This document shows positions 11,424-25,300 of a stretch of DNA of 64,000 bases, one piece after another. The notes below the pieces were generated by a model. It was not told the origin of the DNA, made no database searches, and saw only the letters and a list, made by a program, of their open reading frames with translations. A program made the translations under genes and the position numbers. The first letter of the stretch is position 1; every line of letters begins with the position of its first letter. Source of the stretch: Neoechinorhynchus agilis (taxonomy: Eukaryota > Acanthocephala); the NCBI GenBank assembly GCA_051530055.1, contig CM121341.1:7440001-7504000 (forward strand), read 5' to 3'.

Positions 11424-14400
11424 TTAGTGTTCGCGGATAGTGTTTGTAGTGATGTTGTTGTTGTTGGTTAAATGAAGTGCGGGCAAAACAATCTTATTTG
11501 ATTGGATTAATACGTGATTGATACGTGAAGTTATTTGTTTGTTTGGTCTCCTCGTCTTTCCTTCCTTTCGTTTCCTCCTTATTCCAAGTTTGTGCTTTAT
11601 CGCCTATGAAGAAAACGAACAAAAAGACTGTAGCTGGGTTAACAGAGACTACCTGTGAAAGAAGAACCCGCTTTACATCATTCTTGATTGCCATAACAAA
11701 GTCATGCCATGTCCATGTTTTGTTTTTGTATTCTAAACTCGGGAAGATCAGCATCTTTTCGTGAAGATCCATTATCTTTTTGTGATGGCTGATACTCTTT
11801 GTCAATACACAAAACGTGATGTTTATGTTTCTTAATCAATGAAATCGTACCTTATAAGATGCACAAATCGGAACTTCGGATATTCGAACAAGTACAAAAG
11901 CGCTCGTATGAGCAGCACGTTTACTCATTTCGTCAAACAAAAGATTGTCAAATGAAATGGAAGCGTCCGATGATGGATGCTGAGTGCGGTAAGTGCTTGT
12001 AGTTTTTCGACGCTGCGTTGGATCCTGGTGACGAACTGAAAAAAAGAACCGCATACACTCATTGAAAAAACGTTGAGTCAGTTTGATATTGATCGGACTC
12101 ACACTGAGTTCAAAGTGCTCACGAATCGAAATACCACCAACTTATCGTGTAAAATATTGTTTTGGTCGAGTTTAAACATCTTTTACCACATACCTGGAAG
12201 AGATTCTTTGCAATAGAGGTAAATCATATCGTCAGGTTGGGGGCACAAAGGTGCCAACACGCATTGGTAATAGTCATCTTTAAGGAGGTTGAGCATTTGG
12301 AAATTTCCGATCTGCACAATGTGCTCATTTGAACAATTATCAAATGATGTTTTACGGTACCTACACAAATTAGATCAATCGGAAAAGGTTTATAACTTCT
12401 TTTAGTCGAAAAACCACACTAAACCGGGGAAAAAATAGATGTTCGCTTGTGTACAATAACCGATGGAGTGGTGGATCATTTTTCAAAGCTATTAGTCAAA
12501 TTAACGATAATCGTTCGTGCTCATGTTAAGGATGATTGGGAAAGAAGCATAAGCGATCGACAGCTTCTATATGTCTAAAAGCTAAATCATATAAAGAAAA
12601 TCATTTGGAATGATAAAGTGTTAGAATTGCCGTAGAGGTATTTTATTGTTAGAAAATATTTCGAAAGAGGAAGTCTCGCCTCCTAATCAACTGCGAGACT
12701 TCCTCTGTATCAATATTTCCTAACAATATCGCCTTTTCACACCACAATTATAATTTTGCACCTTCACGAGCTGCTGAAAACTCGGTAAATAAATGTTGCT
12801 TAAATCGTACTCACAGCGCGTTTGAAACATGAAGCCGGGCGCAAGGCTTACGTCCTTGTTCATCGGTCGTTAGCGTCCACTGTCCTGACCTAACAAATAT
12901 TTCGTATCGACGATTCATTCCAACAACTCCAACGTTCGAAATGTTGTCATCAAATTGAACGTTAAACTTTTTATTTAGCTTAAGTTCCTTCATGACTGAC
13001 AAATAGAGGCTTAAACGGTCACTGAAGTAGCATAGACTTTGCTTAGTGGCCGCATAACGGTCGTTGAGCTGTTTCGAAGCGCATCTAAATACGAGAAATT
13101 CCCCCGCGGTTACCATGGCGAAATCATCAACTAAAATTGAAATGTACTTTATTGTACGTGTGGATTATGATTCGATCAACTGCTGGTATTGGAAAAATTA
13201 TTGCGGAAACCGCAAACCGAATCGATAAGGATAAGAATTCTAAGAATGAAGATTCTATGTGGATAATCAAGGAGCTTTCGTCTCGGATATCAACAGAATT
13301 GGGGAAAAAGTACAACTGCCGCGATATTGTTCACTGTACAATTACTCCAAAAGGACAAAATGGAACAGTGGTCTACAATGGAATCACAGGCGACTTGGAA
13401 CAGGATTCCGATGAAGTCCATACGGCAACTTGCAGAATTGGTGATTTTGAGGTATTCGTATATGCTGTTCTTATAAGGAATTAAATTTTGATACCAACGT
13501 TCTTGATGTATGGAGTCCTCGTCCGGCGTCAGGACGAGTTAGATAGAAGAGTTCTTTTTCACATATCCTCAATTCAGATAACTTTGTCCTTTAGACGTCT
13601 AATAAACAATGAGAAACACTTAATAATAGACAAACCTCACTTTCTCCTTTAATCTCATGATTTTGTTTATGAATACCCGTTCGTTGTCTAGTACCTGTGC
13701 TTCCATCATAACCTTCAATTTCTCGACTACTGGTGTCTAGGAAAAATTATTGTGTAGGAAGTAGTGATTGAAAAATGAAGAGGAATTGAGTTTTAACGCT
13801 AATAAAAGTTCACTGAAACGTAAGTTCACCAATTATGAGCAATAATTTGCTTAAAGGACAAAAAGCAAGGAAAGTCAATAAAAATGAGAAACGTCTGAAG
13901 ACGAGACAATACACTGCCAAGGAGTCAACAAATTTTGTTACTTTTTATGATAGAAACTGATAGTTTAAATGCAATTTTAGTCTAAAACACTTACCCTTCT
14001 GGTTGGTCTCATATACAAAAGGAGGTCATTCACAATATCTACAACATTTTGGTAAATTTCCTACAAAATGTCGATTTAAATGTGCTTCGCTTTAGTGCTC
14101 ACTAACTGAATTCGTCAATATCCTCAAATCGTGATGAACGACTGTCAGTGTGTCGACTTGCGGGTAACCATCGAAACTGTTCACGCTATCATTGACGTGC
14201 GATTTCAATCTGCACGAGTCTACTGATTCCTTGGAACTTAGATCGTCCTAAGTTAAACAATTGGCAAAATTGCTTAGAGGGAAAAAAGTACATTTTGCTT
14301 GAGCTCAAGGGCTTGTAGTACGTTAACGGAGTCATCACTTTCGACGAGTGGATCGAAACTGACCAGACATGTATCACAGCAACATCGTTCAATTACAACG

Positions 14401-17400
14401 AGAAATTCCCTGGATTTTTTGTCGCCACTCCAAACTTTCAGAGTTTGTCCGACTAATACCAAATTTGAGGGAGCTGGATTTCGGCAAGTGTATCGCTTTG
14501 GAATCCATACAATGTCGTTTTTAATTATATGGCCGACTGTTCCAAAACATTGGAGCGATAGAAGACTCCCTTTCCACACTTGTTTGCTCAAAACTTCTTC
14601 ACCTCGTCGAACTGGGACGTGTATTGGTAGAGCCTTTCTTTACTTGTAAGAAAAAGAAGAAAAATTATGTTTACAATGGACAGCATGCATTCCACTAATT
14701 TTAGTTGACCCCTTTTTTTGTGGCGGAGTTCTTAAAATATTATAAGAAAATACGGCTTTGTTGCGCTAATCTATGGCTCAAAAGTAATGGTGTCAAAATC
14801 CTCGATAACGTTTGTGGAAGCTAAGCAAGAAAACAAAATTATTAAAACTGTAAGGAACATAAAAAGGCTCAGGACCATGTAAAGTATTGACTAGCACGGC
14901 TTCACCGAATGTAAGGATCATATACCCGTTCTTATCGTTGTCATTAGATCTCATGGCCACTTGACCGTTAATAATCTCAATTTTTGCTCTGCATGTTAAG
15001 ACATCACCAAACTGTACTTCAGAGGATTTTGAAGACGTTTCTGTGTAGGATCTACATCGATTTAGGAAACGATCAAGGTATTCCGAGATTGTTGGTTGTT
15101 TGGTTTTATTTGCTTTTTTCTTATGCGCTAAAAAACTCGGTGCCGAATGTCTTCGTTTGTACGGAGATTGAGATTTGAGACGTTCGGGAACGCTTAAGTC
15201 CAAATGAATGGGCTGGGGACTTGCTTGAATAACAGATACCAGCTCACAGTCTTCGTGATATAGAAGACTTTGGTCGTGTAGAACACGAGATGCGAGGCAT
15301 TGTCTTATTAGTTTACTTCTGAGATAAGTGTCGATTAGTTCGACGACGAGGTTTCGGTTGACATAATCCCATAAAGCTCGGGTGTCAAAAAGACGGACGT
15401 GATATGTTGGTGAGCCATTCTTTGATTCGGCCTCCACTCGCAATTTTCCAACAGTCATGAAAAATCGTTGATACCCTCCGTTGTTGCTGTCTTGTGAGTT
15501 TATGGGGAGAATTGATAGAAGATACAGTTGGGCGTCGGTCGTCTCAAACTGAATACAATCCATAAGCCAATGAACGCGTTTTCTTCTCAGTAGATTGTCT
15601 TTCCAAGATGACAGGCTTAGAGTATAAGTAAAATCGAGTTTCAAATTACGACATTGAGCGTTCAGACCACTTTGACATGCAAATGAGTTCCAGTAGTTGA
15701 ATGAGACCGATGAGAAGTTCATAATAACTCGAACGTTTCTATAATGCCGAGAAAATAAAACTCGGGATTGCCTTTGTCTTTTAAACAACGCTCCACTACG
15801 GATTGGTCTGGCTACACTCATAAGTATTCGAATTACCCGTGAACAAAACCTTAGAGTACTTGCGTAAACCGTAAACGTAGGGCTATTCAATGGATTTGTA
15901 GAATCTGTGAACGAGAGAGTCATATCTACACTTTTAGATCTGAAAAGTCGATAAGCATCATGCTTATTTGGATCGCCACCACAACACTTGCAGCTCGACA
16001 ACTTTTCTGGATTCCACAAAATAATGTTGTAATGATCGTTCGGGTCAAGTCCGTCAATCACCCAATTGAGTGAAAGAACAAAATTCACGTTAGGTATGTT
16101 GACCATAGAGGAATCGTTGTATTTGGATCTCATTCTTGACTTCAATCGCATCGATCCATTCAGAACAAATTTGTTGTTTCGCCAGCTTCCCTTTATATTG
16201 TGCCATAACCATTCAATCTCTTCAGATACGTTGTAAGGGTTATGTGGATAATTTCCAATTATAGAAGAAACATCCTTAGAGACATTGCTTATTTTATTTG
16301 CCTTGATACACTTTGAAAAGCGTTCGAAAGTTTTCTCGGATGTTTTACACAGCCATGTCGCAATTCGGTGGTGTTAAAAGCGACCAATGCTACAATAGTG
16401 AACACCTTGAACGGAAATCAAATTATGGAAATTTACGAATTAATTTTGACTTTATTAAATTTTTCAAGTCTGTTCCAAAGCCGAATCACACCAAATCTAA
16501 TTTTTTTCGCCAAAAAGTTAGCTTTGAAAGTACTACTAATTTAATTTTTTTTAAGGAAATTGCCCATTTAAGCGATGCATGAAATATCCATGAAAGATGT
16601 TTGGCTTGGAGATGCCATTGTCCGCGAAACCTGAATCGACTAACGTCCCACCATGACAACCGAGGACTTGGATCTCGTTTTACTTGAAGAAGATTTCGGA
16701 GATAAATACCCAGTTGAGCAGTGCAGCTTTCCCAGCAAGGTCCAAACGCGTACGTAAGCGATTCAAGATCTGTATTGAAGTCATGAAAAAACTTTTTAGG
16801 AAGGATGAGACGCTTGATTTTGGCGCCGAACCAAGGCTTATACATTTCCAGATTTACAAATCGTTCGCAGTACGGCAAATAAGCTGTTTGAGCAATATCG
16901 ACACAAGCCAACTGACCTTCTAGATTTACGGACTTTACATCTAGTAAAGTTTGCCTAAAATCCCTGAACTGCATCTGTAGCAAATCCGCTTTTGCTCGGA
17001 TAAAACGTGACCAGTGAAAAAACAGAAAATGATCCGTATTGCCAAGAGCTTTTCTTAAACCATTATCGTCCACTCTATTAATAAATTCAATAATGTTGTT
17101 AAAGTCTGACCACATTGGCTGCGCATCAAGGTCGAGTATAAAATTATCGATCTTTATAGTAAAGAACTCGGTACGACGATGAGTACTGTACAGTTTTCGT
17201 GATCGTTCAATGTATATTTTTGAATTAAGTTCATTAAGCATCTCATGTGCATTCTGTTCTGCGCTAGGTGAAATCGCACGTTGAACACGAAGAGTCTGAA
17301 TACGAGAATTGAGTTCACAATCCCGATCACAAGCTTCGGATTTCTCGTCCGTCATCAGCTTCACCATATAAATGATTAAATTGTGCATAAAAATAAAGCA

Positions 17401-20400
17401 GTTACCAAGTGATTTTCAGTCAAATGAACCTCAAATGGATCATCATCAAATACAAATTTAAATTCGGCGATCGAAATCGATGTATCATTCAGCATTTCTG
17501 GTTCGAGTGAGCTTGAAAGTCGCAGACGCCATAAATAAACGCTGAAAAACTTAAATAATGGGATGATAAACAGCGATAAAAAAGAAATAGAATTACCTTA
17601 TCCCACACATCTCGAAGAATGAAATCATGTGGGATACTGATTTCCAGGGTTTTACATTCAAAGCATCTAAAATAGAAAAGTATTTTGAAAAGAAAGCTAT
17701 CGGACACACCTAAAGTACGAAATAAAGAACGGAACATCGATTTGAGTGAGATATGTCAGGAAGGTACAGAATACTGAACTTCTACGTTGATATGGAATGA
17801 CTATTTAATTGACCTTACAATCACTCCACAGGAAAGTATAGGATCAATACTCGTATTTCTCGCTACAGAATTGTAATATTTTTGGTTATATAGAATGCCG
17901 AACATGATTAAATAAATGAAGCTTGGAAACATTTATAAGAAATTTTTATTGGTCGGGATACCATAGACAAAAATGAGAAGCTTACAACGCAAAAAGGATT
18001 CTCGATCACATGCAAGTTAGAAAAAAATCAAACATAGCATTTTCAGATTCTCGTAACCTGGCCAATTGAACTCGATCGGCGACAGTCTCTACAAGAGAAT
18101 CGGGTACTTGGCTCAACGCTATCCCAATCGCTTCTGTAGGTACATTTTTCCCCGACGAGACAGTAAGGATTGCAGTGTTCCTGAGACTTGGAGTACCGAC
18201 ATTTGTCGGAAATCAGGTGGGAGATAAGACAAGATGAAGTGAACGTGATTCTTAGCCGTGCCATGAGCTGAATAATCTCTGCCAACTGGATGGCCGCTGT
18301 AGACCGGTCGGTGACACAGTGTTTCCGTGGTTCGCTGCCAGCAACATAAAATTCGCCAATATTAAACCGGAGGTGGAGCACCAACCGTCGCTGAAGATCG
18401 TAAAAGGACAAAATACAGGGACCTAATTCAAAAATCATTATTTTGTTCCCTTTGGTGTCGAGACAAGCGGGTTGTTTTGTACCGCGGAGCAGGACCTGGT
18501 CAAGTAATTTCCGAAACCTGAGATGATCCGATGCAAAACATAAGCCTGGCTGCGCGACGGTAGGGAAGGCTGCAATCGTTATTTCGACCATTAAACCATG
18601 ATAGCAACTAGGTGATTCAGTACGGTGGCGTCGATGTTTGTAAGGTATCAAAACAATAAATTATAAGAAACTTAAAAAACCAAAAGTAAATATAACAAAT
18701 TAGAATTGGGAAATTGTTTCGTTTCTGGGCAGTCAAAGGTCAACGATTACTAATTTGAGCATATATTTGCGTTTACCTGATGCTGCGATTATCCTGAGGT
18801 TTGCAAGTCGGTTTACAATAAATTTTTAAATCCTGAACAAAATCGGGTAAAACAATATTGATGGCCAAAACTTAATAAATATACCGTGCATTTAGACAAA
18901 GTCACATTACCATGCGACCATTTGGCTTCATTTGCCGTAGTACTTATCATTTGCCCTCCAATAGACCAAGATGTTCGAATGTTCACAAAAGTAACCTTTA
19001 TACTATTATGATAGAAACAAATAAGATACTTGTGCTCTTACGCTACTTACATTTCCATTGAATTAATTTTGGCTCCAAGCACGGCTTCGTTTTTTGTCCA
19101 GGCGGAAATATTCTTATTGCCAGAATATTTAAATCTTTCTGCGCTTATTTTAAAAAAGTCTATATGCAATATAAACAACATAAAATGAAGATACCAAAAC
19201 TCACAATCACATTCTGCCATGCAATCTCGAGCAAAAAGCTCTAATTCTGGCGACCAAAGAATATACATCGTTTCTCCTTGGCTAGAAATATCGATTGCGT
19301 CTTCAGTACAGGCAATGACCACTTTGTCCACAATCATAACATCGCGATGATTTTGATGGACTCTTATTGCTTTAGTCTCAAACAACAAACTACCATTCAC
19401 AGTAATCTTTAAATCCATGAACGAGCTCTCTAGGAAATCTAAAATTGAAATGGTCTTTTGGTTTACGATCAAGCGATCGAGAGACTTACCGCCATTGATG
19501 TGCATAATTTTAAAAAGAGTTTGATTAGACAGGAAATGGATCTCTGGTATTCGATTGCTAATAGAGCATCTTTTAAGATCTCGCAATTCATCAACAGATC
19601 GACGTAGCAACTTTGAGAACGACTTATCAATAGAGATGAGTAGGGAGCTCGAGTTTAAACTGATTTTGCCGGTACGATGCTATCAATGCAAATTAAATGG
19701 TTAGTCCTAGCTAACTGGCAAACGCTTACTTCTACTCTCAAGGACTCCATCGTGGATTCCGACGTACCCAAAATTACCTTTATCATGCGAGCATGTATTC
19801 TAAATTTGATTTCATGAACCGATAAAAGCAAAATACATAGGTGCGTGCGAATTAAAGTAAATTTTGTATATAAAACATGCTCATTTCTATCAAATTGAAA
19901 TCAATAGATCAAGAGATAACTACAAATTGCAGCAAAAAGTCGAATAATTCTTTTTTCAAATAAGCATTGCGGTGCAGCGGGGCAATGCGGCTAGCATTTT
20001 GGCCAGCGCCGATGAATAGGAGCGGCTTAAAAAAATATTCCTAAAAAACATTAATTATACTTTTCAAATTTTCTTAACCAATTTGCGGTGATGTAATGTC
20101 GCAAAGAATTACAACTATCTATAAGACGAAACTGTCAGCCATGTTATTATCGTCAAATTTCACGAGTTCTTGAATGTAACAGTTATTTGAGCATTGAATA
20201 AACTTAATACAAACTGCTAGTCGATACGAATCTTTAGCACAAACTATTCAAAAAGTGACTAATTAATTTCAATGTTTAATCGATGAAATTTATAGGAACT
20301 GTCATGAATAGAAATCACCTTCCGCGTACTACGGCACGTCGTCAAATCATGAAGATAAAAATGAAGCAAACATTCCAGATTATGTTTTAAATTTGGTTGG

Positions 20401-22384
20401 CTGGACCGGTTTTTTATGGCGGAAAAAATATCGATTATAGTGGCGATATAAAAATTGCGCTAAAAAACAAAACGAAGGTGTCCTATTTAATATACCTGAA
20501 GGACGTATCACTGAAAATAGCAAAATCAAGGTCATTGCTTCGTTGAAATGAAATATTTAAGTCTTCAGCAGAAATACAAATGACCTCATTATCCATCTCA
20601 TTGTTGTGCGCATCGACGGAATCCATGTGAGTACAATACAAAGGCTCTAGATGTCCTGGTGACTCGGTTGAATAAAGGCACCGTAAACGGTTAATAAAAC
20701 AAAACAATGTGTCCCATTTCAACTTTGTTGTGCTTATCTGATCAACGGATAAATCGAACTCCTGCCGGCAATATGAAAACTGCGAGTGGAACAAATAGTA
20801 GCTAAGGTAATTAAGATCGACTTACCTTGGACTTAAGACGAAACAATCTTAGGATCTGGACAACATGACCTTGGTCTAAAAATCGCTTAATATGACCAAT
20901 CCTAACCGTTATATCCGTTGGTTGATTAGCTGCACAATCCTGACATGGACACCTTATGTTGACTAATACGTTGAACACCATGATGTTCGAATCAGGCTTA
21001 TCTCTAATTCCTATTCTGTTGACATTGAATATAATGTTTCGCGGTAATTTGGCCTTGGCAGGATGTGATGTGGTATATTCGCTTGAAAAGAATGAAGATT
21101 GTCCAATCGAATCGATAACATCGCTTGAAACGGTACATCGGTCCAGGCTTACTGAAATGACCTAAATAACGGGAATTCTGTACTCGAGAAAAGAGGATTA
21201 TTTCCAAAGAATATAGATCATTGATTAATACACTGTATTCATAATAGAAACAGCAACTCACTAGGAATTCTATTAGCAAGGAATGACGGCAACTTTCTAA
21301 TACTATTTTACGAATCCTGATTTAAAAATCCGTTCAATTACATCAATTTAAAATCAATTTTTAGTCACCAAAGCAAAAAATTGAAGAACATGTAAAGATT
21401 GATTTGAGAATTGTCTTGTTTCGAATTTAAAGTAACTAGTGAATATATTTCAATCATAAATTATAATCAAAAGAAATTCAGGATATATATGGAAACTTCG
21501 TATTGCCACAATTATCCAGAAATCAGAATTCCACTGTACTTTGGTTTACCAACATTTCAATGGTACTAATTTTCATTCTTCATGAAATCAAAATAACGAA
21601 GCAACTACAATCTCTTTTATCCAGATCAAGCTCTTCCCAACAAGATCGGTCGACATTGATAATTTTGTATCAATTTTGCTTAAACCTTCACGTCGACTAA
21701 CCTGATCGTTATTTGAGGCCACGCGTAGATGGTGAAACTAGACGAAACGTTGATTGAAGCTTTCCCCTTAGGTCGCAAGTATGGTACCTCGGATTTCGAC
21801 TGATCTGGTAATTCGATTCTAACGGTATCGATCTTAATGCAATATCCTGACCGCTGCTCGCACCCTTGACAGTTATTGACAATAATGCGTGAGCGTTCCT
21901 TGACGATTTGGAGTCTATCGATTTTTGGATCGAATACCTACGTGGAAGATAGATTTTCTACCTAAAAATCAAAGCCGTCGAGAATCACACCTTAATTAAC
22001 TTGAATAATGATACAAAGCTAGATTGATTTATCCCGGATTGGATACTGAAGTTAAATTGACAATTATGATAGTATCTCAAATAGAACTTACAATTCAATC
22101 AAATAGAAGGGTCGAAGTCGCACAGAGAGTTTGTTAAGGGACCAAATGTCGCCATCCACCCGAATTTTGATATCCGATAGTTGAGTTAATGAATTGAGAA
22201 TTTCGCACTCAATCGATATCCCGTAAGCGATGTACAGTAGCCATTGGACACAACGAAACGTTATTCTGATTAGCAGTTAGAGTTCGGTATTGTCTTATCG
22301 CTCTTACCGGTATAGATTTATATAGGAAAGGATGATGAAAAGACTTGTGAGGAGAAATAGCCAAAATAGAATAGACTCAAGCAT
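11424..22384 (-). CDS. BLTP2: BLTP2 (hobbit / KIAA0100 / FMP27-type) bridge-like lipid transfer protein
   Basis: A large multi-exon gene. Family role: a rod-shaped repeating-beta-groove protein of ER contact sites that moves lipids. Exon 1 (22384-22308) encodes an N-terminal membrane anchor (MLESILFWLFLLTSLFII), joined through a 42-nt GTAAGA...CAG intron to RITFRCVQWLLYIAYG (from 22265). Later exons include about 19610-19047, the GFWDK-type block DPSPRLSWWDVSRFRFRG with FHASL (about 16660-16570), DPNDHYNIILWNPEKL and DAYRLFRSKSVD (about 16060-15930), and RPIRSGALFKR with FNYWNSFACQSGLNAQC (about 15810-15650). The C-terminal parts are DIVNDLLLYMRPTRR (about 14040), PVVEKLKVMMEAQVLDNERV (about 13720), QIGNFQMLNLL (about 12300), VGGISIREHFEL (about 12150) and PSLEYKNKTWTW plus RVLLSQ (about 11740-11655). 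A 49-nt intron then leads to AIKHKLGIRR and the stop at 11424-11426. Block order and spacing fit the whole family length. The exons at 14300-14640 and 18050-18600 are assigned by position and open frame only. Most introns are short GT-AG; one candidate hairpin intron is listed separately. Confidence 0.9.
12643..12729. mobile_element. Hairpin MITE-like palindrome inside a BLTP2 intron
   Basis: The left arm (attgttagaaaatattt, then agaggaagtctcgc) faces a nearly perfect complementary right arm (gcgagacttcctct, then aatatttcctaacaat) across a ~13-nt loop. It sits in the intron that separates the BLTP2 exon ending near 12818 from the next starting near 12362. The inner arm (gaggaag..ctcgc) is shared with palindromes at 60-61 kb and with a block near 40360. 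Confidence 0.8.
13167..13484 (+). CDS. Tctex-1-like (dynein light chain type) small ORF nested in BLTP2
   Basis: An open frame of about 105 codons from ATG 13167 to TAA 13482-13484 (the frame is open back to 13137). The C-terminal half, WIIKELSSRISTELGKKYNC, then RDIVHCTITPKGQNG and a final GDFEVFVYAVLIRN, follows the Tctex-1/DYNLT pattern: Trp, amphipathic helix, IV.C.I..K, then a last hydrophobic beta strand ending the protein. Family members are dimeric cargo-linking light chains of dynein, or flagellar and signalling adaptors. The ORF lies antisense in the BLTP2 intron between the exon near 13720-13640 and the exon starting near 13133. A short N-terminal exon upstream is possible. The homology call is by pattern, not alignment. 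Confidence 0.5.
   Translation: MIRSTAGIGKIIAETANRIDKDKNSKNEDSMWIIKELSSRISTELGKKYNCRDIVHCTITPKGQNGTVVYNGITGDLEQDSDEVHTATCRIGDFEVFVYAVLIRN
16242..16569 (-). other. Candidate hairpin intron in BLTP2 (ambiguous)
   Basis: Between the conserved FHASL (ending at 16570) and NPYNVSEEIEWLW (starting at 16241), direct joining would match the family spacing (HASL followed by xPYN). The 328 nt in between start aaatgggcaatttcc and end ggaaattatccacat on the minus strand, a 7-bp perfect inverted repeat with partly matching flanks. No GT lies at the left edge. A canonical alternative exists (donor gtagta 36 nt further in, frame open upstream of NPYN), so this case is weaker than the other five. Confidence 0.35.
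19969..20020 (+). other. Second copy of the AVQRGNAAS-coding motif
   Basis: A GC-rich island (gtgcagcggggcaatgcgg) inside very AT-rich BLTP2 intron sequence, on the opposite strand. It reads IAVQRGNAASILASADE then stop, and closely matches the 331-370 block in both DNA and protein, with mainly third-position differences. It is probably a relic exon or element-carried fragment. Function unknown. Confidence 0.35.
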
Positions 22385-25300
22385 TGAAAATAACTATCTG
22401 AAACACGCGCATTGAGGAGTCTTTTACATGAGTGACTGAAATAGACGCAAGCGTACGCATAGTGATTAAGTTGTGAAGTAAACTCTCAATCTCACTAAAT
22501 GGAATTTGATCAAGATTTTAAACATTAAAGCCAAGAGCATAGAATGAACCGAAAACTGCAGTAATGAGATACGGGTTTTCAATGGGATTCAAATCATAGT
22601 CCAATTAAGGGCGCAAACAAATGATCATGAGTTTTCCACGGCTTCTAATAAATTTCATCGCTAAAAAGTTGTGCTTCATAATCTTTCCTTTCTTGAGCAC
22701 TTGGCTTTCTGCAATAGAGACGGTCAGACTCACGAGAGCAAATAAGAGCCTTCCACCCTTCAAATAAAGTCCATTACAGGTTTTTCGAATGGCGAAACCG
22801 GTATCAGTGGAAGGACATCGTGATTCAGACCGCTAAAAATACCGACCAGTACAGTCGAAAATTATTGCGCGGAGAATGTACTATGATCAAGAAAAATTTA
22901 TTTTCCGAAAGCTAAAACATTTTCAATTCATTCTTTTCGTAGTAGCAAAATCGGCGACCGTAAATGCAAATTGCACGATCGCTAGTGGCACAATATAAGC
23001 AATGTATTTCTCATCTAATAGCATTCAATAGAAAAATTGTTCTAGAAATTTTATTTCTAATTGAAAGCAAATAATATCTTGAAAGGTGGATCAAAAGCAT
23101 TTCTCGAAAATTACCAAAAGGAATGAAGCATTATCTGTTCGTTATCAACAAAAGATTTCTTCTTTAAATAAATTTAAGTCAAAGATCGTAGTCCATTCTA
23201 AATGCAATACTTTATGCCGAATACAACGAAATGATCGTTCACAATTTTAGATTATTTACATACCTTGATAATTGTTAATCATAAGAATCGATAGTATTGT
23301 ATTACTACAACACATTTGGGTAAACTGAGAAAGGGAGGGATTTTAATACAATGGTGACTCAAAATCTAACCAATAATTTGAAGACGACGGGTTCGGTTTC
23401 ATTGAAACTGATAAATTCAGTAAATTAGCGTTGAAATTCTTAGATTGTAATTTTTGAAACATTTTTAAAGAATGTGAACTCCGATGAAACGTAGACGCTT
23501 TCAGATTAGAAGGTATCATTGTGAACCATACTCTCGGTTTTTTTCCGAAGAATGATATGATTGTTACTGCGTTCGATTAAATTCCGGTTGGCACAAATGT
23601 CTGATAGTCTCCATTTTAAAATAGCACAAATACATTGATTTCACGTACATTCAACGATTTTTATGATACGAAAACAGATAAAATAGGAAATAGTACTTCA
23701 AAGTCCCTTAAAGCTGCTGGTGGCGAGGAGAACAAAAAATTGGGGATTCAACAAAATCGTTCTTAAAAGTGTCCAGGATCTGAAACTGCACTTATTGAAC
23801 TTGACAATAATAGTGAAATTACAGCAATGTGAGGTTCGGACGACGTTCCTTTGCTGGGAATATAAAAAGAATTGTCGAGGGAAGTAGTAGGATAACGATT
23901 TCCCTTAATAGAATTAGTGGTTTTTTCGCATACACTAACCAATAAGGGCAAAAATGCAGATTAAGTCGGTGATTATGCGAATAAATTGTTTTTTAGACAA
24001 ATTATGCTTCAAATTTGTCTCGAACCTTTTGCATTCGCCTTCATTCATTTGTCGTAAATGCGCAGTCGAGAATGTTTTATATTTTTTACGCACAAGCGTC
24101 TCGATTGGTAACAGTGAAATGGGTTTGAAAGTTCGCTTCGAAACAACAATACATATCGTTTAATTGTTGGAGAAACAGAAAATGAAATTAAAATTGATGA
24201 CAAAGAAATTGTTTGGAAATGTTTAAGTACTAGAAAATTTCGTCTAATATCAACTAACTTACTGCTATAGTTGAATCAGCGATGTTGAAGTGGCCAGGAT
24301 AAGACGTCTATTGACTTCCTTTGTTTTAGACAACGGTCTGAAGGGATTATTTAATGTTCACAACGAAACACGTGAAATTGGTAGCAATCAAGAGATCTGT
24401 TGAAGCATTTAAAGCTTCAAACGACTATTCAAATGTGCTCATTCTTCTCTTTTGTTGTAAAATAGGAATGTCGAGCCGGGTGACCCATTGATACTCGGTG
24501 ACCTTTTTGTCACTGCTTACCAACCGTGAAAATATTCAAACACTGACAAAAGGATATTTGAAAGGTTAGAAGCGTTTTTGTAGTCACAACAAAACGTAAT
24601 CCTTGGCGTGTCGAACCTCTGAACAAGTGAGGCAAACGCTAAAACTAAAAAAAGCCTACTGTCGAGTCGTTAGAGCTGGTTCTTAGATAAAAAGCAAAAG
24701 AAAAAGAAGAAAGGAATGCTTAGTGCCTTATCGGGATAAGGCGCTACTTACTAAAAGCGCTGAAGCTCTCGTTTGCCTTCAATAATGTCAGTATTTGTGA
24801 TAGAAGAATACTCTGAAGTCGCTATTATTCCTCTAGCCTCTGAACAAGTGAGGCAAACGCTGAAACTACAAAAAAAGTACTGTCGAGTCGTTAGAGCTGG
24901 TTCTTAGATAAAAAGCAAGAGAAAAAGACGAAGTGAATGTTTGTTCTTAAGCAATCAAATAAAATTTGTTGTTTACGCGTGGAACACAAAATCAATGAAC
25001 CTTGAATTGAAACTTGTGGTCCGTCAAATAATAACAACGGATATAAAATTTATGTTTCCAACCGTAATGAATAAACAAAAAAGCGATTTGTGAATTCTCA
25101 ATAAAACGATTTTCTCTTCTTCAAAAAAGATAACAAGAAACCTATTGAGCACTTTAATGGTTACTAATTGATATATTTCGCTCTTTTGAGAGTCATTAAA
25201 CCAACTTTTTTGGTGTGGCCATCATGAATAAACGAGCAATCCGATCAAAAATAGTAACACAAATTTACAATTCGAAATATGACAATTCAACATTTTATAA

